From contig JANTGQ010000097.1 in the NCBI GenBank assembly GCA_024762845.1, positions 1 through 6,036 on the forward strand: a stretch of 6,036 nt of DNA, read 5' to 3'. Position 1 is the stretch's first letter; each line of letters starts with the position of its first letter. The notes under the pieces are model-generated. The model did no database searches. It had not been told where the DNA came from and saw only the letters and a list, made by a program, of their open reading frames with translations. The position numbers were made by a program, and so were the translations under genes. Shown here in pieces: positions 1 to 5,667 of the stretch. Source of the DNA: Nitratifractor sp. (GTDB lineage: Bacteria; Campylobacterota; Campylobacteria; Campylobacterales; Sulfurovaceae).

Positions 1-1
1 T

Positions 2-1231
2 GTAGTCTCTTCTAAAGGAGATATCGATATCTCCAGCCTTAGAATAGCTCTTTTAAACTTTATTAAGTCTCAGCAGGGTAATGAGTCATTTATTATTAGA
101 GTTGATGATACCCTTGCAGAGAGTATAGAGGGTGAGGAGCAAGAGAGTATTGATATCCTCAAAAAATTTGCTATCAATTGTGAAAATATTATGTATCAGA
201 GTAAGAATCTCTCTATTTATCAACAGATGGCAAAAAAACTTGTAGATGAGAAAAAAGCATTTGCATGTTTTTGTCCAAATATAGATAGAGCTAAAACCGT
301 ATGTAAATGTAGGGATTTAGAAGATGCTGAGATAGTAAAGCGAATTGCAGATAAAGAGAGATTCAGCTTGCAAATAGTTGAGCCTGTAGAGTCAATTACT
401 CTCTTAGACACTATAAAAGGTGAAATTACTCTTAAAAGTGAAGAGATAGGAAGTTTTACTCTCTTAAACGAAGATGCAAAACCAAGTGCTATTTTTGCCA
501 ACAGTGTAGATGATATGAGCGGAGCCATAAGCGCCATTATTAAAGAGGGTGATATTGTAAACTCGGCAAGAGAGTCTTATATTCACAAAGAGCTTGGCTA
601 TAGTGGTGTGATACAATATACTCATCTCTCATCAGTAGTTGAGAGTAGCAGTGAAAATATTGCTCTTAAAGAGTTACTTGCTGATGGCTTTTTGCCAGAT
701 GCGATAATAAACTATCTTATAGCTTTAAGTGTAAAGTGCAAAGAGGAGCTTTTTTATCTGCCAGATGCAGTAGAGTGGTTGGAGTTAGATAGCGAGAGTG
801 TTGTAAGTTCAAAGTTTGATATTCATGCCCTAAGGTCTCTTAACCAAAAACATTTACGGAATATGGATAGCAAAAAGCTCTCTTCTATATTTGGTTTTGC
901 AGATGCAGATATTGGTGAGCTTTTAAAACTATACCTTGATAAAGTAAATACCATTAATGAGCTAGAGTCTCTACTTCACACTATCTTTAGTAAAAAAGAG
1001 TGTAATAAGAGTGATATCATCTATAGACTTGCTCAATTTATTGCTGAGGCACCCTATTTTAAAGAGTATAGAGAGTTTATTTACTATATGCAAAATAGTA
1101 GTGGCTTAGAAGAAGATGAGTTGCTAAAGCGACTTAAACTACTCTTAACAGGTATGGAGAGCGGACCAGAACTCGAAGCGATATATCCATATCTTAAATC
1201 TTACCTTTTGGAGGTTGCACAATGTCAATAA
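2..1231 (+). CDS. Glutamyl-tRNA synthetase-like protein with degenerate active site (5' end outside window)
   Basis: The frame is already open at the left edge and gives 409 residues. About four N-terminal residues are missing, judging by alignment to a remembered GluRS N-terminus. An internal ATG at 191 is not the true start, because GluRS-like sequence continues upstream of it (e.g. SSLRIALLNFI, SFIIRVDDT). The Rossmann-fold half, a CxC-x9-CxC zinc-type knuckle (266-310), a VDDM segment, the GFLPDAIINYL motif and the helical anticodon-binding C-terminus (KFDIHALRSLN, LLTGMESGPELEAIYPYLK) all identify the class I GluRS family. Real GluRS charges tRNA with glutamate using ATP. Here the HIGH motif reads DISS (26-37), the KMSKR loop is lost with about seven residues (around 629-664), and glutamate-pocket positions are changed (R to N, Y to A, RGEDH to KEGDI). 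Aminoacylation is therefore unlikely. The frame has no stops or frameshifts and overlaps yggT by 10 nt. I infer a retained non-catalytic paralogue. It would often be labelled gltX by automated annotation. Confidence 0.88.
   Translation, partial: VVSSKGDIDISSLRIALLNFIKSQQGNESFIIRVDDTLAESIEGEEQESIDILKKFAINCENIMYQSKNLSIYQQMAKKLVDEKKAFACFCPNIDRAKTVCKCRDLEDAEIVKRIADKERFSLQIVEPVESITLLDTIKGEITLKSEEIGSFTLLNEDAKPSAIFANSVDDMSGAISAIIKEGDIVNSARESYIHKELGYSGVIQYTHLSSVVESSSENIALKELLADGFLPDAIINYLIALSVKCKEELFYLPDAVEWLELDSESVVSSKFDIHALRSLNQKHLRNMDSKKLSSIFGFADADIGELLKLYLDKVNTINELESLLHTIFSKKECNKSDIIYRLAQFIAEAPYFKEYREFIYYMQNSSGLEEDELLKRLKLLLTGMESGPELEAIYPYLKSYLLEVAQCQ
17..34. repeat. Perfect 18-bp palindrome inside the GluRS-like gene
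   Basis: The sequence GGAGATATCGATATCTCC equals its own reverse complement over all 18 bases. It lies about 30 nt after the inferred start codon and encodes G-D-I-D-I-S, the residues that replace the HIGH region. It could be a protein-binding dyad or form a small RNA hairpin near the 5' end of the message. It could also be a by-product of the GAT ATC codon repeat. No function can be assigned. Confidence 0.6.
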
Positions 1232-1494
1232 TTCTTAACAGTTTCTTGAGTCTGGTAATTTTACTTTTGAACATCTATATTTGGATAGTTATTATTGCTG
1301 CGATAATTTCGTTTGTAAATGCTGACCCATATAACCCTATCGTACAGTTTATTCGAAAAGCTACTGAGCCTGTTTTCTCTTTTTTACGCCAAAAACTTCC
1401 ATTTATCGTGGTTTCTGGTATCGATTTGTCCCCTTTACTACTTATTTTTGGTATTAATATATTAATTGGGATACTCTCTCAATTTTATCTTTAA
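1222..1494 (+). CDS. yggT: YggT family integral membrane protein
   Basis: This 90-residue protein carries a single YggT repeat. A hydrophobic helix spans roughly residues 4-31. It is followed by the family signature NADPYNPIVQFIRKATEP, the amphipathic VFSFLRQKLPF segment, and the GIDLSPLLL motif that begins the second helix (about 67-88). YggT proteins are inner-membrane proteins of poorly defined role, linked in various bacteria to cell shape, envelope or osmotic functions. Many bacteria carry two tandem repeats, so the single-repeat form here is the short version. The start is fixed by a strong GGAGG at 1210-1214, seven bases before the ATG. That Shine-Dalgarno lies inside the upstream GluRS-like gene, whose end overlaps this one by 10 nt, which suggests translational coupling. 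The next gene, slt, begins 11 nt downstream, consistent with one operon. Family call is firm; the cellular role is not known. Confidence 0.9.
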   Translation: MSIILNSFLSLVILLLNIYIWIVIIAAIISFVNADPYNPIVQFIRKATEPVFSFLRQKLPFIVVSGIDLSPLLLIFGINILIGILSQFYL

Positions 1495-1505
1495 AAGTCA
1501 TTATT

Positions 1506-3029
1506 TTGATAAGTAAGATAGTTTTTCTCTCTCTGTTGCTACTTTGCAGTGCATGGGGAGTAACACTCGCTAGTTTAAAAGAGATGCCAAAATCTGTAGA
1601 GAGAGATTTCTATATATGGCAATTTCTACTTGACCCCAAAAGTTCCAAAGAGGAGTCTCTTGCAGCTTCCAAGTTGGTATTTAGAGTAAATGACAAACTG
1701 AGCAAAGCGCTCTACGCCAAAAGTGGTATGCAGCTTACAAAAAAGAGAAAAAAGGTCTCGACTGAGAGTAAAAGGTACTATCTGGCACTTTTGGGCTCTA
1801 TGCACAAGAGTGGTGATTTTTTTAACGCTTGGCTACAGCTTGGCGACAGAGAAAAACTGAAACTCTTTACCCTTGCCGGAACAGCAAACAGAGCACTGCT
1901 TAATAGAAAATTAGAGCAGAGTCTCTATAGTAGGCTAACAAAAGATTACTCTATTAATGAGTTTCTCTTTCGAGTAGAGCGAGAAAGGTTAGATAAACTT
2001 AGCAAGATAGCGCATGCTATACCACCGGTAGCAGGAAACAAAATTAACTATAATAATCTACTAAAGCTAGGTTTTGATAATTTAAAAAGTGGTAACGAGA
2101 ACCTCGCATCTAGTTTTTTTAAGAGTGCTATTGCTAAAGCACAGAGTAGGTTTTATAAAGATAAGGCAATTTTCTGGAGTTATTTAACGAGTCGCAATAG
2201 TAGATACTTGACTCTTTTGGCAAATAGCTATGACTATAATATCTATAAACTCATAGCATTAGATAAACTGCACAAGCCCTACCCTACACCTGCAACTGCA
2301 ACTATTAACAGTAATGCTAAAAGTATCATCGATATAAGTGACCCAATAGCATGGGCGCGTCTGAAAAAGAAAATTTTTTCTAAAAAGTATAACCTCTATG
2401 CACTTGCCAAAGAGTATAACTCTAAGCAAAGTGCCGGGTATTACTACTACATACTGACAGTTGCATCAAAACATACAAAACAGTATTTTCCACTGCTCTA
2501 CAGAGATAGTTTAAGCGCTTATCCTGTAGAGAGGCAAGCTATGATACTAGCTCTTGCAAGACAAGAGAGTCACTTTATCCCTGCTTCTGTCTCGAGATCG
2601 TTTGCGTTGGGGATGATGCAATTTATGCCATTTTTAATAAAACATATTGCAAAAGAGAGAGGTGAAAAAGTCTCCTATTTTGATATTTTCAATCCAAAAG
2701 TTTCTCTTAGTTTTGCCAATACACACTTAAATTATCTCTATAAATATATTTACCACCCCTTGTTTATCGCATACGCATATAATGCCGGAATTGGTTATAC
2801 CCGAGGGATGCTTCGAACAGATATATTTAAAAGGGGCAAGTATGAGCCATACCTAAGCCTAGAGATGGTCGATAATGACCAGGCAAATCACTATGGAAAG
2901 AAGGTTTTGGCAAACTATGTTATCTATAGAATGTTGCTTGGTTCGCCTGTTAGGGTAACACAACTCTTGGAACAACTAGATAAACCATCACTAACAGATA
3001 GGTTTAGAAAACCCCAATCCCGTAACTAA
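1506..3029 (+). CDS. slt: Soluble-type lytic murein transglycosylase (GH23 family)
   Basis: This 507-residue periplasmic enzyme should cleave the MurNAc-GlcNAc bond of peptidoglycan, leaving 1,6-anhydro-MurNAc ends. The start is a TTG at 1506. It is preferred because it supplies a signal peptide (K4, hydrophobic 5-16, likely cleavage after the TLA at residue 22), whereas the first in-frame ATG (residue 27) would remove it. Residues of about 30-330 form a helix-rich region with no sharp motifs, matching the superhelical U/L-type region of Slt70-like proteins but shorter than in E. coli. The catalytic SLT domain is at about 340-450. It has the ARQESHF motif with catalytic Glu354, the GMMQFMP motif (369-375) and AYNAG (424-428). 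Cys14 in the signal peptide is not in a good lipobox, because Leu is at -1, so a soluble rather than lipid-anchored protein is likely. It follows yggT closely and ends facing the lipoprotein gene. Confidence 0.93.
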   Translation: MISKIVFLSLLLLCSAWGVTLASLKEMPKSVERDFYIWQFLLDPKSSKEESLAASKLVFRVNDKLSKALYAKSGMQLTKKRKKVSTESKRYYLALLGSMHKSGDFFNAWLQLGDREKLKLFTLAGTANRALLNRKLEQSLYSRLTKDYSINEFLFRVERERLDKLSKIAHAIPPVAGNKINYNNLLKLGFDNLKSGNENLASSFFKSAIAKAQSRFYKDKAIFWSYLTSRNSRYLTLLANSYDYNIYKLIALDKLHKPYPTPATATINSNAKSIIDISDPIAWARLKKKIFSKKYNLYALAKEYNSKQSAGYYYYILTVASKHTKQYFPLLYRDSLSAYPVERQAMILALARQESHFIPASVSRSFALGMMQFMPFLIKHIAKERGEKVSYFDIFNPKVSLSFANTHLNYLYKYIYHPLFIAYAYNAGIGYTRGMLRTDIFKRGKYEPYLSLEMVDNDQANHYGKKVLANYVIYRMLLGSPVRVTQLLEQLDKPSLTDRFRKPQSRN

Positions 3030-3051
3030 AACGAGGATTTAGAAAGGTTTT
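3008..3051. terminator. Possible bidirectional terminator between slt and lipoprotein gene
   Basis: A two-part stem can be drawn here. AAAACC (3008-3013) pairs with GGTTTT (3046-3051). AATCC-CG (3016-3022) pairs with CG-A-GGATT (3032-3039), with one bulged A and a 9-nt loop. A T-rich stretch follows on the + strand (TTTTATTGTTTT). The structure spans the stops of two convergent genes, where a shared terminator would be expected. The internal loop is asymmetric and the stem is not GC-rich, so this is only a candidate. Confidence 0.3.
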
Positions 3052-3422
3052 ATTGTTTTGGCAATTTTACTACCATCTGTTAATGTACACTCAATTTTTA
3101 CACTCTTCAATGGTTTTTCTAGATTTATTTTATAGTTGTTATCCCACTTGCTTTCAGTCTCTTCAGTAACTGCAATTTTTTTACTATTTACCGTACACTC
3201 TTGAATCTTATTATCAAGAAGAGGATCTCTATTTATCAGCTGAATTAAAACGCTATCTTGTTTTAATGTAAAATAGGCTATCTCTTTATCATTCAAGAGA
3301 TATTCGGTATTTGATAAATCTTTAAATTTTTGTGCATTCCCTTCTAAGTGATCGAGTGCTGCATTTTTTGAACTACACGCTACAAAAAAAGGTACCATAA
3401 GGAGTAAGTGGTAATATTTCAT
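3039..3422 (-). CDS. Small predicted lipoprotein of unknown function
   Basis: This 127-residue protein begins with a typical lipoprotein signal. It has Lys2, a hydrophobic stretch (residues 6-15) and an F-V-A-C box, so Cys16 is the likely lipidated residue, followed by SSKN. The mature part is hydrophilic and probably beta-rich. It has two further cysteines, in IQECTVN and KIECTLTDG, that could form a disulphide in the periplasm. I do not recognise a characterised domain. The start is supported by a GGAGA (complement of 3427-3431) five bases upstream of the ATG, and by a TATAAT-type -10 just beyond. It is oriented against slt and away from mobB. From memory, C. jejuni has a similarly inverted small gene at this spot (Cj0842), so the position may be conserved. 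Being a lipoprotein is well supported; anything about its job is not. Confidence 0.82.
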   Translation of the reverse strand: MKYYHLLLMVPFFVACSSKNAALDHLEGNAQKFKDLSNTEYLLNDKEIAYFTLKQDSVLIQLINRDPLLDNKIQECTVNSKKIAVTEETESKWDNNYKINLEKPLKSVKIECTLTDGSKIAKTIKPF

Positions 3423-3448
3423 TATATCTCCATTTTTTTTATTGATAA

Positions 3449-3454
3449 ATTATA
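3449..3454 (-). promoter_or_regulatory. Probable -10 box for the lipoprotein gene
   Basis: The reverse strand reads TATAAT at this site. It would place the transcript start at about 3441-3443 and give a leader of roughly 20 nt before the ATG at 3422. Campylobacterota sigma-70 promoters often lack a clear -35 box, and none is seen here. The box lies 1 nt from the forward -10 of mobB, so the two promoters should compete. Confidence 0.5.
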
Positions 3455-3455
3455 G

Positions 3456-3461
3456 TATAAT
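3456..3461 (+). promoter_or_regulatory. Probable -10 box for the mobB-fbp transcription unit
   Basis: A perfect TATAAT lies within TATAGTATAATTTTAAT, about 40 nt before the mobB ATG. The transcript would begin near 3468, giving a leader of some 33 nt that contains the AGGG Shine-Dalgarno-like site at 3487-3490. No convincing -35 is visible, as is usual in this phylum. This should be the start of the mobB-fbp-Cys protein-apt unit, since no comparable promoter is evident in the downstream gaps. Confidence 0.55.
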
Positions 3462-3500
3462 TTTAATAAAGAGTACATCTATTTATAGGGCAAACAGTCT

Positions 3501-4001
3501 ATGAAACAGTTGGCAATTGCAATAACAGGTCCATCAGGAAGCGGTAAAACTACACTGATAGAGAAATTATCGTTAGAGCTACGCAGTAAATATAGTGTAG
3601 CAATTATCAAACATGACCCAAAAGATAAAGCTATTTTTGATAATCCTAATAAAGATAGCGGTCGATTCTTTGCTACCGATGCTGACGTGGCAGTGGTTTC
3701 AGATAAGAGAACTACTCTATTTAAACATAATGGATCCTCTTTGTATGACTTGGCAACTCTTTTGAGCCCGTTTGATATACTCTTTGTAGAGGGACTCAAA
3801 GAGTGGGACTTACCACGAATCGCAATTTTTCGTAACAGTGTTGAGCAAAGTTATCTGCCATATATTTGTGCAATTGCAAAAGATGATACTATTAAAGATG
3901 AAGAAGTAGCGAATTTGGATCTAGATATTTTAGATTTAAACAATACTAAAGAGATTATAGAATATATTTTTAGAAATGCAGTAGTAGTAAACCCACTCTG
4001 A
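3501..4001 (+). CDS. mobB: Molybdopterin-guanine dinucleotide biosynthesis adaptor protein MobB
   Basis: This 166-residue P-loop GTP-binding protein assists MobA in attaching GMP to molybdopterin to make the guanine dinucleotide cofactor used by DMSO-reductase-family enzymes such as periplasmic nitrate reductase and formate dehydrogenase. It acts in the cytoplasm. Visible evidence: Walker A GPSGSGKT at residues 10-17; the IIKHD motif at 35-39; a DSGRFFATDADVAVVS segment (52-67) typical of MobB, which normally reads DS.R...AGA; and VEG at 96-98 following the hydrophobic DILF strand. Length is normal for the family. It starts the second + strand unit, downstream of a TATAAT promoter, with a modest AGGG ribosome site ten bases before the ATG. 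fbp follows after 48 nt with its own strong Shine-Dalgarno. The coupling with fbp has no obvious biochemical logic but is conserved in relatives as I remember them. Confidence 0.9.
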   Translation: MKQLAIAITGPSGSGKTTLIEKLSLELRSKYSVAIIKHDPKDKAIFDNPNKDSGRFFATDADVAVVSDKRTTLFKHNGSSLYDLATLLSPFDILFVEGLKEWDLPRIAIFRNSVEQSYLPYICAIAKDDTIKDEEVANLDLDILDLNNTKEIIEYIFRNAVVVNPL

Positions 4002-4049
4002 AATTACTAGTGTGAGTCTAGGTTAAACACCGTATTAAAAAGGAGAGAA

Positions 4050-4898
4050 ATGCAAGAGATATTTGAAAAGATTGAAGAGATAGCTTTAGAGATTGATAAT
4101 TTAATTAAAACAGCAGAAGGTGGGTATAGTGACCACTCTAACAGCACAGGAGATGTACAATTAAAACTTGATATCTTAAGCGATGAGATCATAGAGCAAA
4201 AACTTAGTAGTGTCAAGACAATTGGCTCTCTTATTAGTGAAGAGAAAGAGAATATTTTGGAAGTAAGCAGCAGTGGTAAGTATACCGTCTGTTATGATCC
4301 TCTTGATGGTTCAAGTATTGTTGACTACAACCTCTCTGTAGGTTCAATCTTTGGTATTTACGAGAATGGTTTAAATGCAGAAAATATCGTTGCTTCTGTT
4401 TATATAGTATATGGTCCAAGAGTGGAAATGGTTAAGACTCTTAAAGGTAGCAAGCCAGAACACTATCGTTTAGTAGGTACCAAATTTCTTAATTTAGGTA
4501 CCATCACAATGCAAGAGAGTGGAAAAATTAATGCACCGGGTGGTACACAGAAGAATTGGTATCCTTACCATAAGTTACTAATAGATTCTCTTTTTCAAGA
4601 TGGTTATAGACTACGCTATAGTGGCGGAATGGTGCCAGATTTGCACCAGGTACTGCTTAAAGGAGGGGGACTCTTTAGTTATCCAGGAACTACCGATAAA
4701 CCAAAAGGGAAGCTTAGAGACCTCTTTGAAGTTATTCCGTTTGCTTTAACATTTATAGAAGCAGGTGGCGAGGCGATTGATGAACATGGGCTTAGTCTGC
4801 TTGGGATAAAACCAGAACACCCACATGATACTACACCATGCTTCTTTGGTTCTAAGTATGAGATAGCTAAGGTAAAAGAGGCTTATGCAAACGCCTGA
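4050..4898 (+). CDS. fbp: Class I fructose-1,6-bisphosphatase
   Basis: This 282-residue cytoplasmic enzyme hydrolyses fructose-1,6-bisphosphate to fructose-6-phosphate, the committed step of gluconeogenesis. All catalytic landmarks of class I FBPase are present: the GDVQLKLD segment (34-41), metal-binding SEEKE (63-67), DPLDGSS (83-89) with its two aspartates, substrate-site RYSGGMVPDLHQ (189-200), and KLRDLFEVIPFA (221-232) with Glu227 as the late metal ligand. It is about 50 residues shorter than the E. coli enzyme. Part of the difference is at the N-terminus, where AMP control is located in the longer enzymes, so AMP inhibition may differ; this is inference. The start has AAGGAG at 4040-4045 close to the ATG. 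The 3' end overlaps the next small gene by 14 nt. A strong potential hairpin lies inside the gene at 4476-4502. Confidence 0.96.
   Translation: MQEIFEKIEEIALEIDNLIKTAEGGYSDHSNSTGDVQLKLDILSDEIIEQKLSSVKTIGSLISEEKENILEVSSSGKYTVCYDPLDGSSIVDYNLSVGSIFGIYENGLNAENIVASVYIVYGPRVEMVKTLKGSKPEHYRLVGTKFLNLGTITMQESGKINAPGGTQKNWYPYHKLLIDSLFQDGYRLRYSGGMVPDLHQVLLKGGGLFSYPGTTDKPKGKLRDLFEVIPFALTFIEAGGEAIDEHGLSLLGIKPEHPHDTTPCFFGSKYEIAKVKEAYANA
4476..4502 (+). repeat. Intragenic inverted repeat within fbp
   Basis: GGTACC-AAATT, a TCTT loop, AATTT, one bulged A, then GGTACC form an 11-bp stem with a tetraloop. GGTACC is itself palindromic, so the same bases also make a direct repeat of GGTACC 21 bases apart. No T-tract follows, so it is not a standard intrinsic terminator. 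It may be a coincidence of codon choice or an mRNA structure within fbp. Confidence 0.5.
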
Positions 4899-5103
4899 AG
4901 CAAAAATAAAAGTTAAAGAGACGGACAAGTGGCAAGAAGCTCTTGATAAAAAACTTTTAGAGCTGCAAAAGTGCCAAAGAGAAGTGGGTTTAGAGAGTTG
5001 TTTTCCATGCGAGAAACTATTAAAGTGCGAATTACGTAAAGAGTATATCCAAGCGGTCTATGCAAGTATGAACAAAGGCAGCGGTGGTGGATTTGAATTT
5101 TAA
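4885..5103 (+). CDS. Small conserved-looking protein with four cysteines (unknown function)
   Basis: This 72-residue acidic/basic soluble protein has no signal peptide and no hydrophobic helix. The first half looks helical (about residues 14-34). It is followed by a cysteine cluster C30-x8-C39-x2-C42-x5-C48 that could bind zinc or an iron-sulphur cluster, then an ELRKEYIQAVYASMNKG helix and a glycine-rich GGGFEF end. It resembles the small protein I remember between fbp and metG in Campylobacter (Cj0839c), which supports it being a real, conserved gene. The ATG sits inside the last codons of fbp (14-nt overlap) with AAGAGG only a few bases upstream, so translation is probably coupled to fbp. 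I recognise no characterised family. A metal-binding role is inferred only from the spacing of the cysteines. Confidence 0.8.
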   Translation: MQTPEAKIKVKETDKWQEALDKKLLELQKCQREVGLESCFPCEKLLKCELRKEYIQAVYASMNKGSGGGFEF

Positions 5104-5114
5104 AAAACCGAATT

Positions 5115-5120
5115 AAAGGT
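5115..5120 (+). promoter_or_regulatory. Ribosome binding site deciding the apt start
   Basis: AAAGGT lies eight bases before the ATG at 5129 and five bases before an in-frame GTG at 5126. The spacing and the codon type both favour the ATG. The difference is only one residue. Confidence 0.55.
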
Positions 5121-5128
5121 GTATAGTG

Positions 5129-5665
5129 ATGCAAAAGAGTGATTTAGAGATAATTGAAGAGGCTATAAGAGTAATTCCTGATTTTCCAAAACCGGGGGTT
5201 ATGTTTAAAGATATAACAACAATTTTAAATAATGCACAGGCGTATAATCTGCTTATTAATCATCTTGTAGAGCGTTATCGAGATTACAATTTAGATTATA
5301 TTGCGGGTATAGATGCAAGAGGTTTTATTTTTGGTGCTGCATTGGCATCTCATCTTAATATTGGTTTTGTGCCTATTCGAAAAAAAGGTAAACTACCCTA
5401 TACAACTGTATCTGAGAAATACTCTCTAGAGTATGGCTATGATGAAGTAGAGGTTCATATAGATGCATTTGGAGAGGATGGGGGAGCAAAAGTGCTTCTT
5501 ATTGATGACCTCTTAGCCACAGGTGGCACTGCAGCAGCTGCAGCTACTCTAATTAAAAGAGTTGGAGCAGAGTGCGTAGAAGCCTGTTTTGTAATGGAAC
5601 TCTCATTTTTAAAAGGGAGAGAAAAGCTTGACACTCCTGTCTACTCTTTAATTATTGAAGAGTAG
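5129..5665 (+). CDS. apt: Adenine phosphoribosyltransferase
   Basis: This 178-residue cytoplasmic enzyme converts adenine and PRPP to AMP and pyrophosphate in purine salvage. It shows the full Apt pattern: FPKPGVMFKDIT (19-29) of the hood region, GIDARGFIFG (60-69), the flexible catalytic-loop start RKKGKLP (84-90), and the PRPP-binding motif VLLIDDLLATGGTA (122-135) with the adjacent aspartates. Length is standard for bacterial Apt. The start is taken as the ATG at 5129; a GTG three bases earlier would add one residue. It follows the four-cysteine gene by 25 nt without an obvious promoter and is probably the last gene of the mobB-fbp unit. Its stop is only 2 nt from the stop of the convergent dehydrogenase gene. 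Confidence 0.96.
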   Translation: MQKSDLEIIEEAIRVIPDFPKPGVMFKDITTILNNAQAYNLLINHLVERYRDYNLDYIAGIDARGFIFGAALASHLNIGFVPIRKKGKLPYTTVSEKYSLEYGYDEVEVHIDAFGEDGGAKVLLIDDLLATGGTAAAAATLIKRVGAECVEACFVMELSFLKGREKLDTPVYSLIIEE

Positions 5666-5667
5666 AG

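Noticed and set aside
220..537. Antisense open frame within the GluRS-like gene
   Set aside because: It lies wholly opposite a gene with clear family homology, and its product shows no recognisable motif.
191..1231. Treating the ATG at 191 as the start of a 346-residue protein
   Set aside because: The frame is open to the left edge and the upstream 63 codons read as the GluRS N-terminal region, so the ATG is internal.
1519..1550. Slt as a lipoprotein because of Cys14
   Set aside because: The residue before the cysteine is Leu rather than Gly, Ala or Ser, and a normal signal-peptidase site follows it.
3479..3799. Antisense open frame opposite mobB
   Set aside because: It is a shadow of the mobB Walker A region; there is no ribosome site or motif to support it.
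3779..3804. 8-bp perfect inverted repeat (ACTCTTTG / CAAAGAGT) inside mobB
   Set aside because: CTCTT/AAGAG words are very common in this DNA, there is no T-tract, and the site overlaps the conserved VEG motif, so chance is the simplest explanation.
4746..5134. Reverse-strand open frames opposite the fbp end and the four-cysteine gene
   Set aside because: They are short, opposite well-supported genes, and without recognisable domains or start signals.
5643..5663. ACTCTT / AAGAGT inverted repeat at the apt stop as a terminator
   Set aside because: The stem is only 6 bp and AT-rich, and no run of T follows on either strand.
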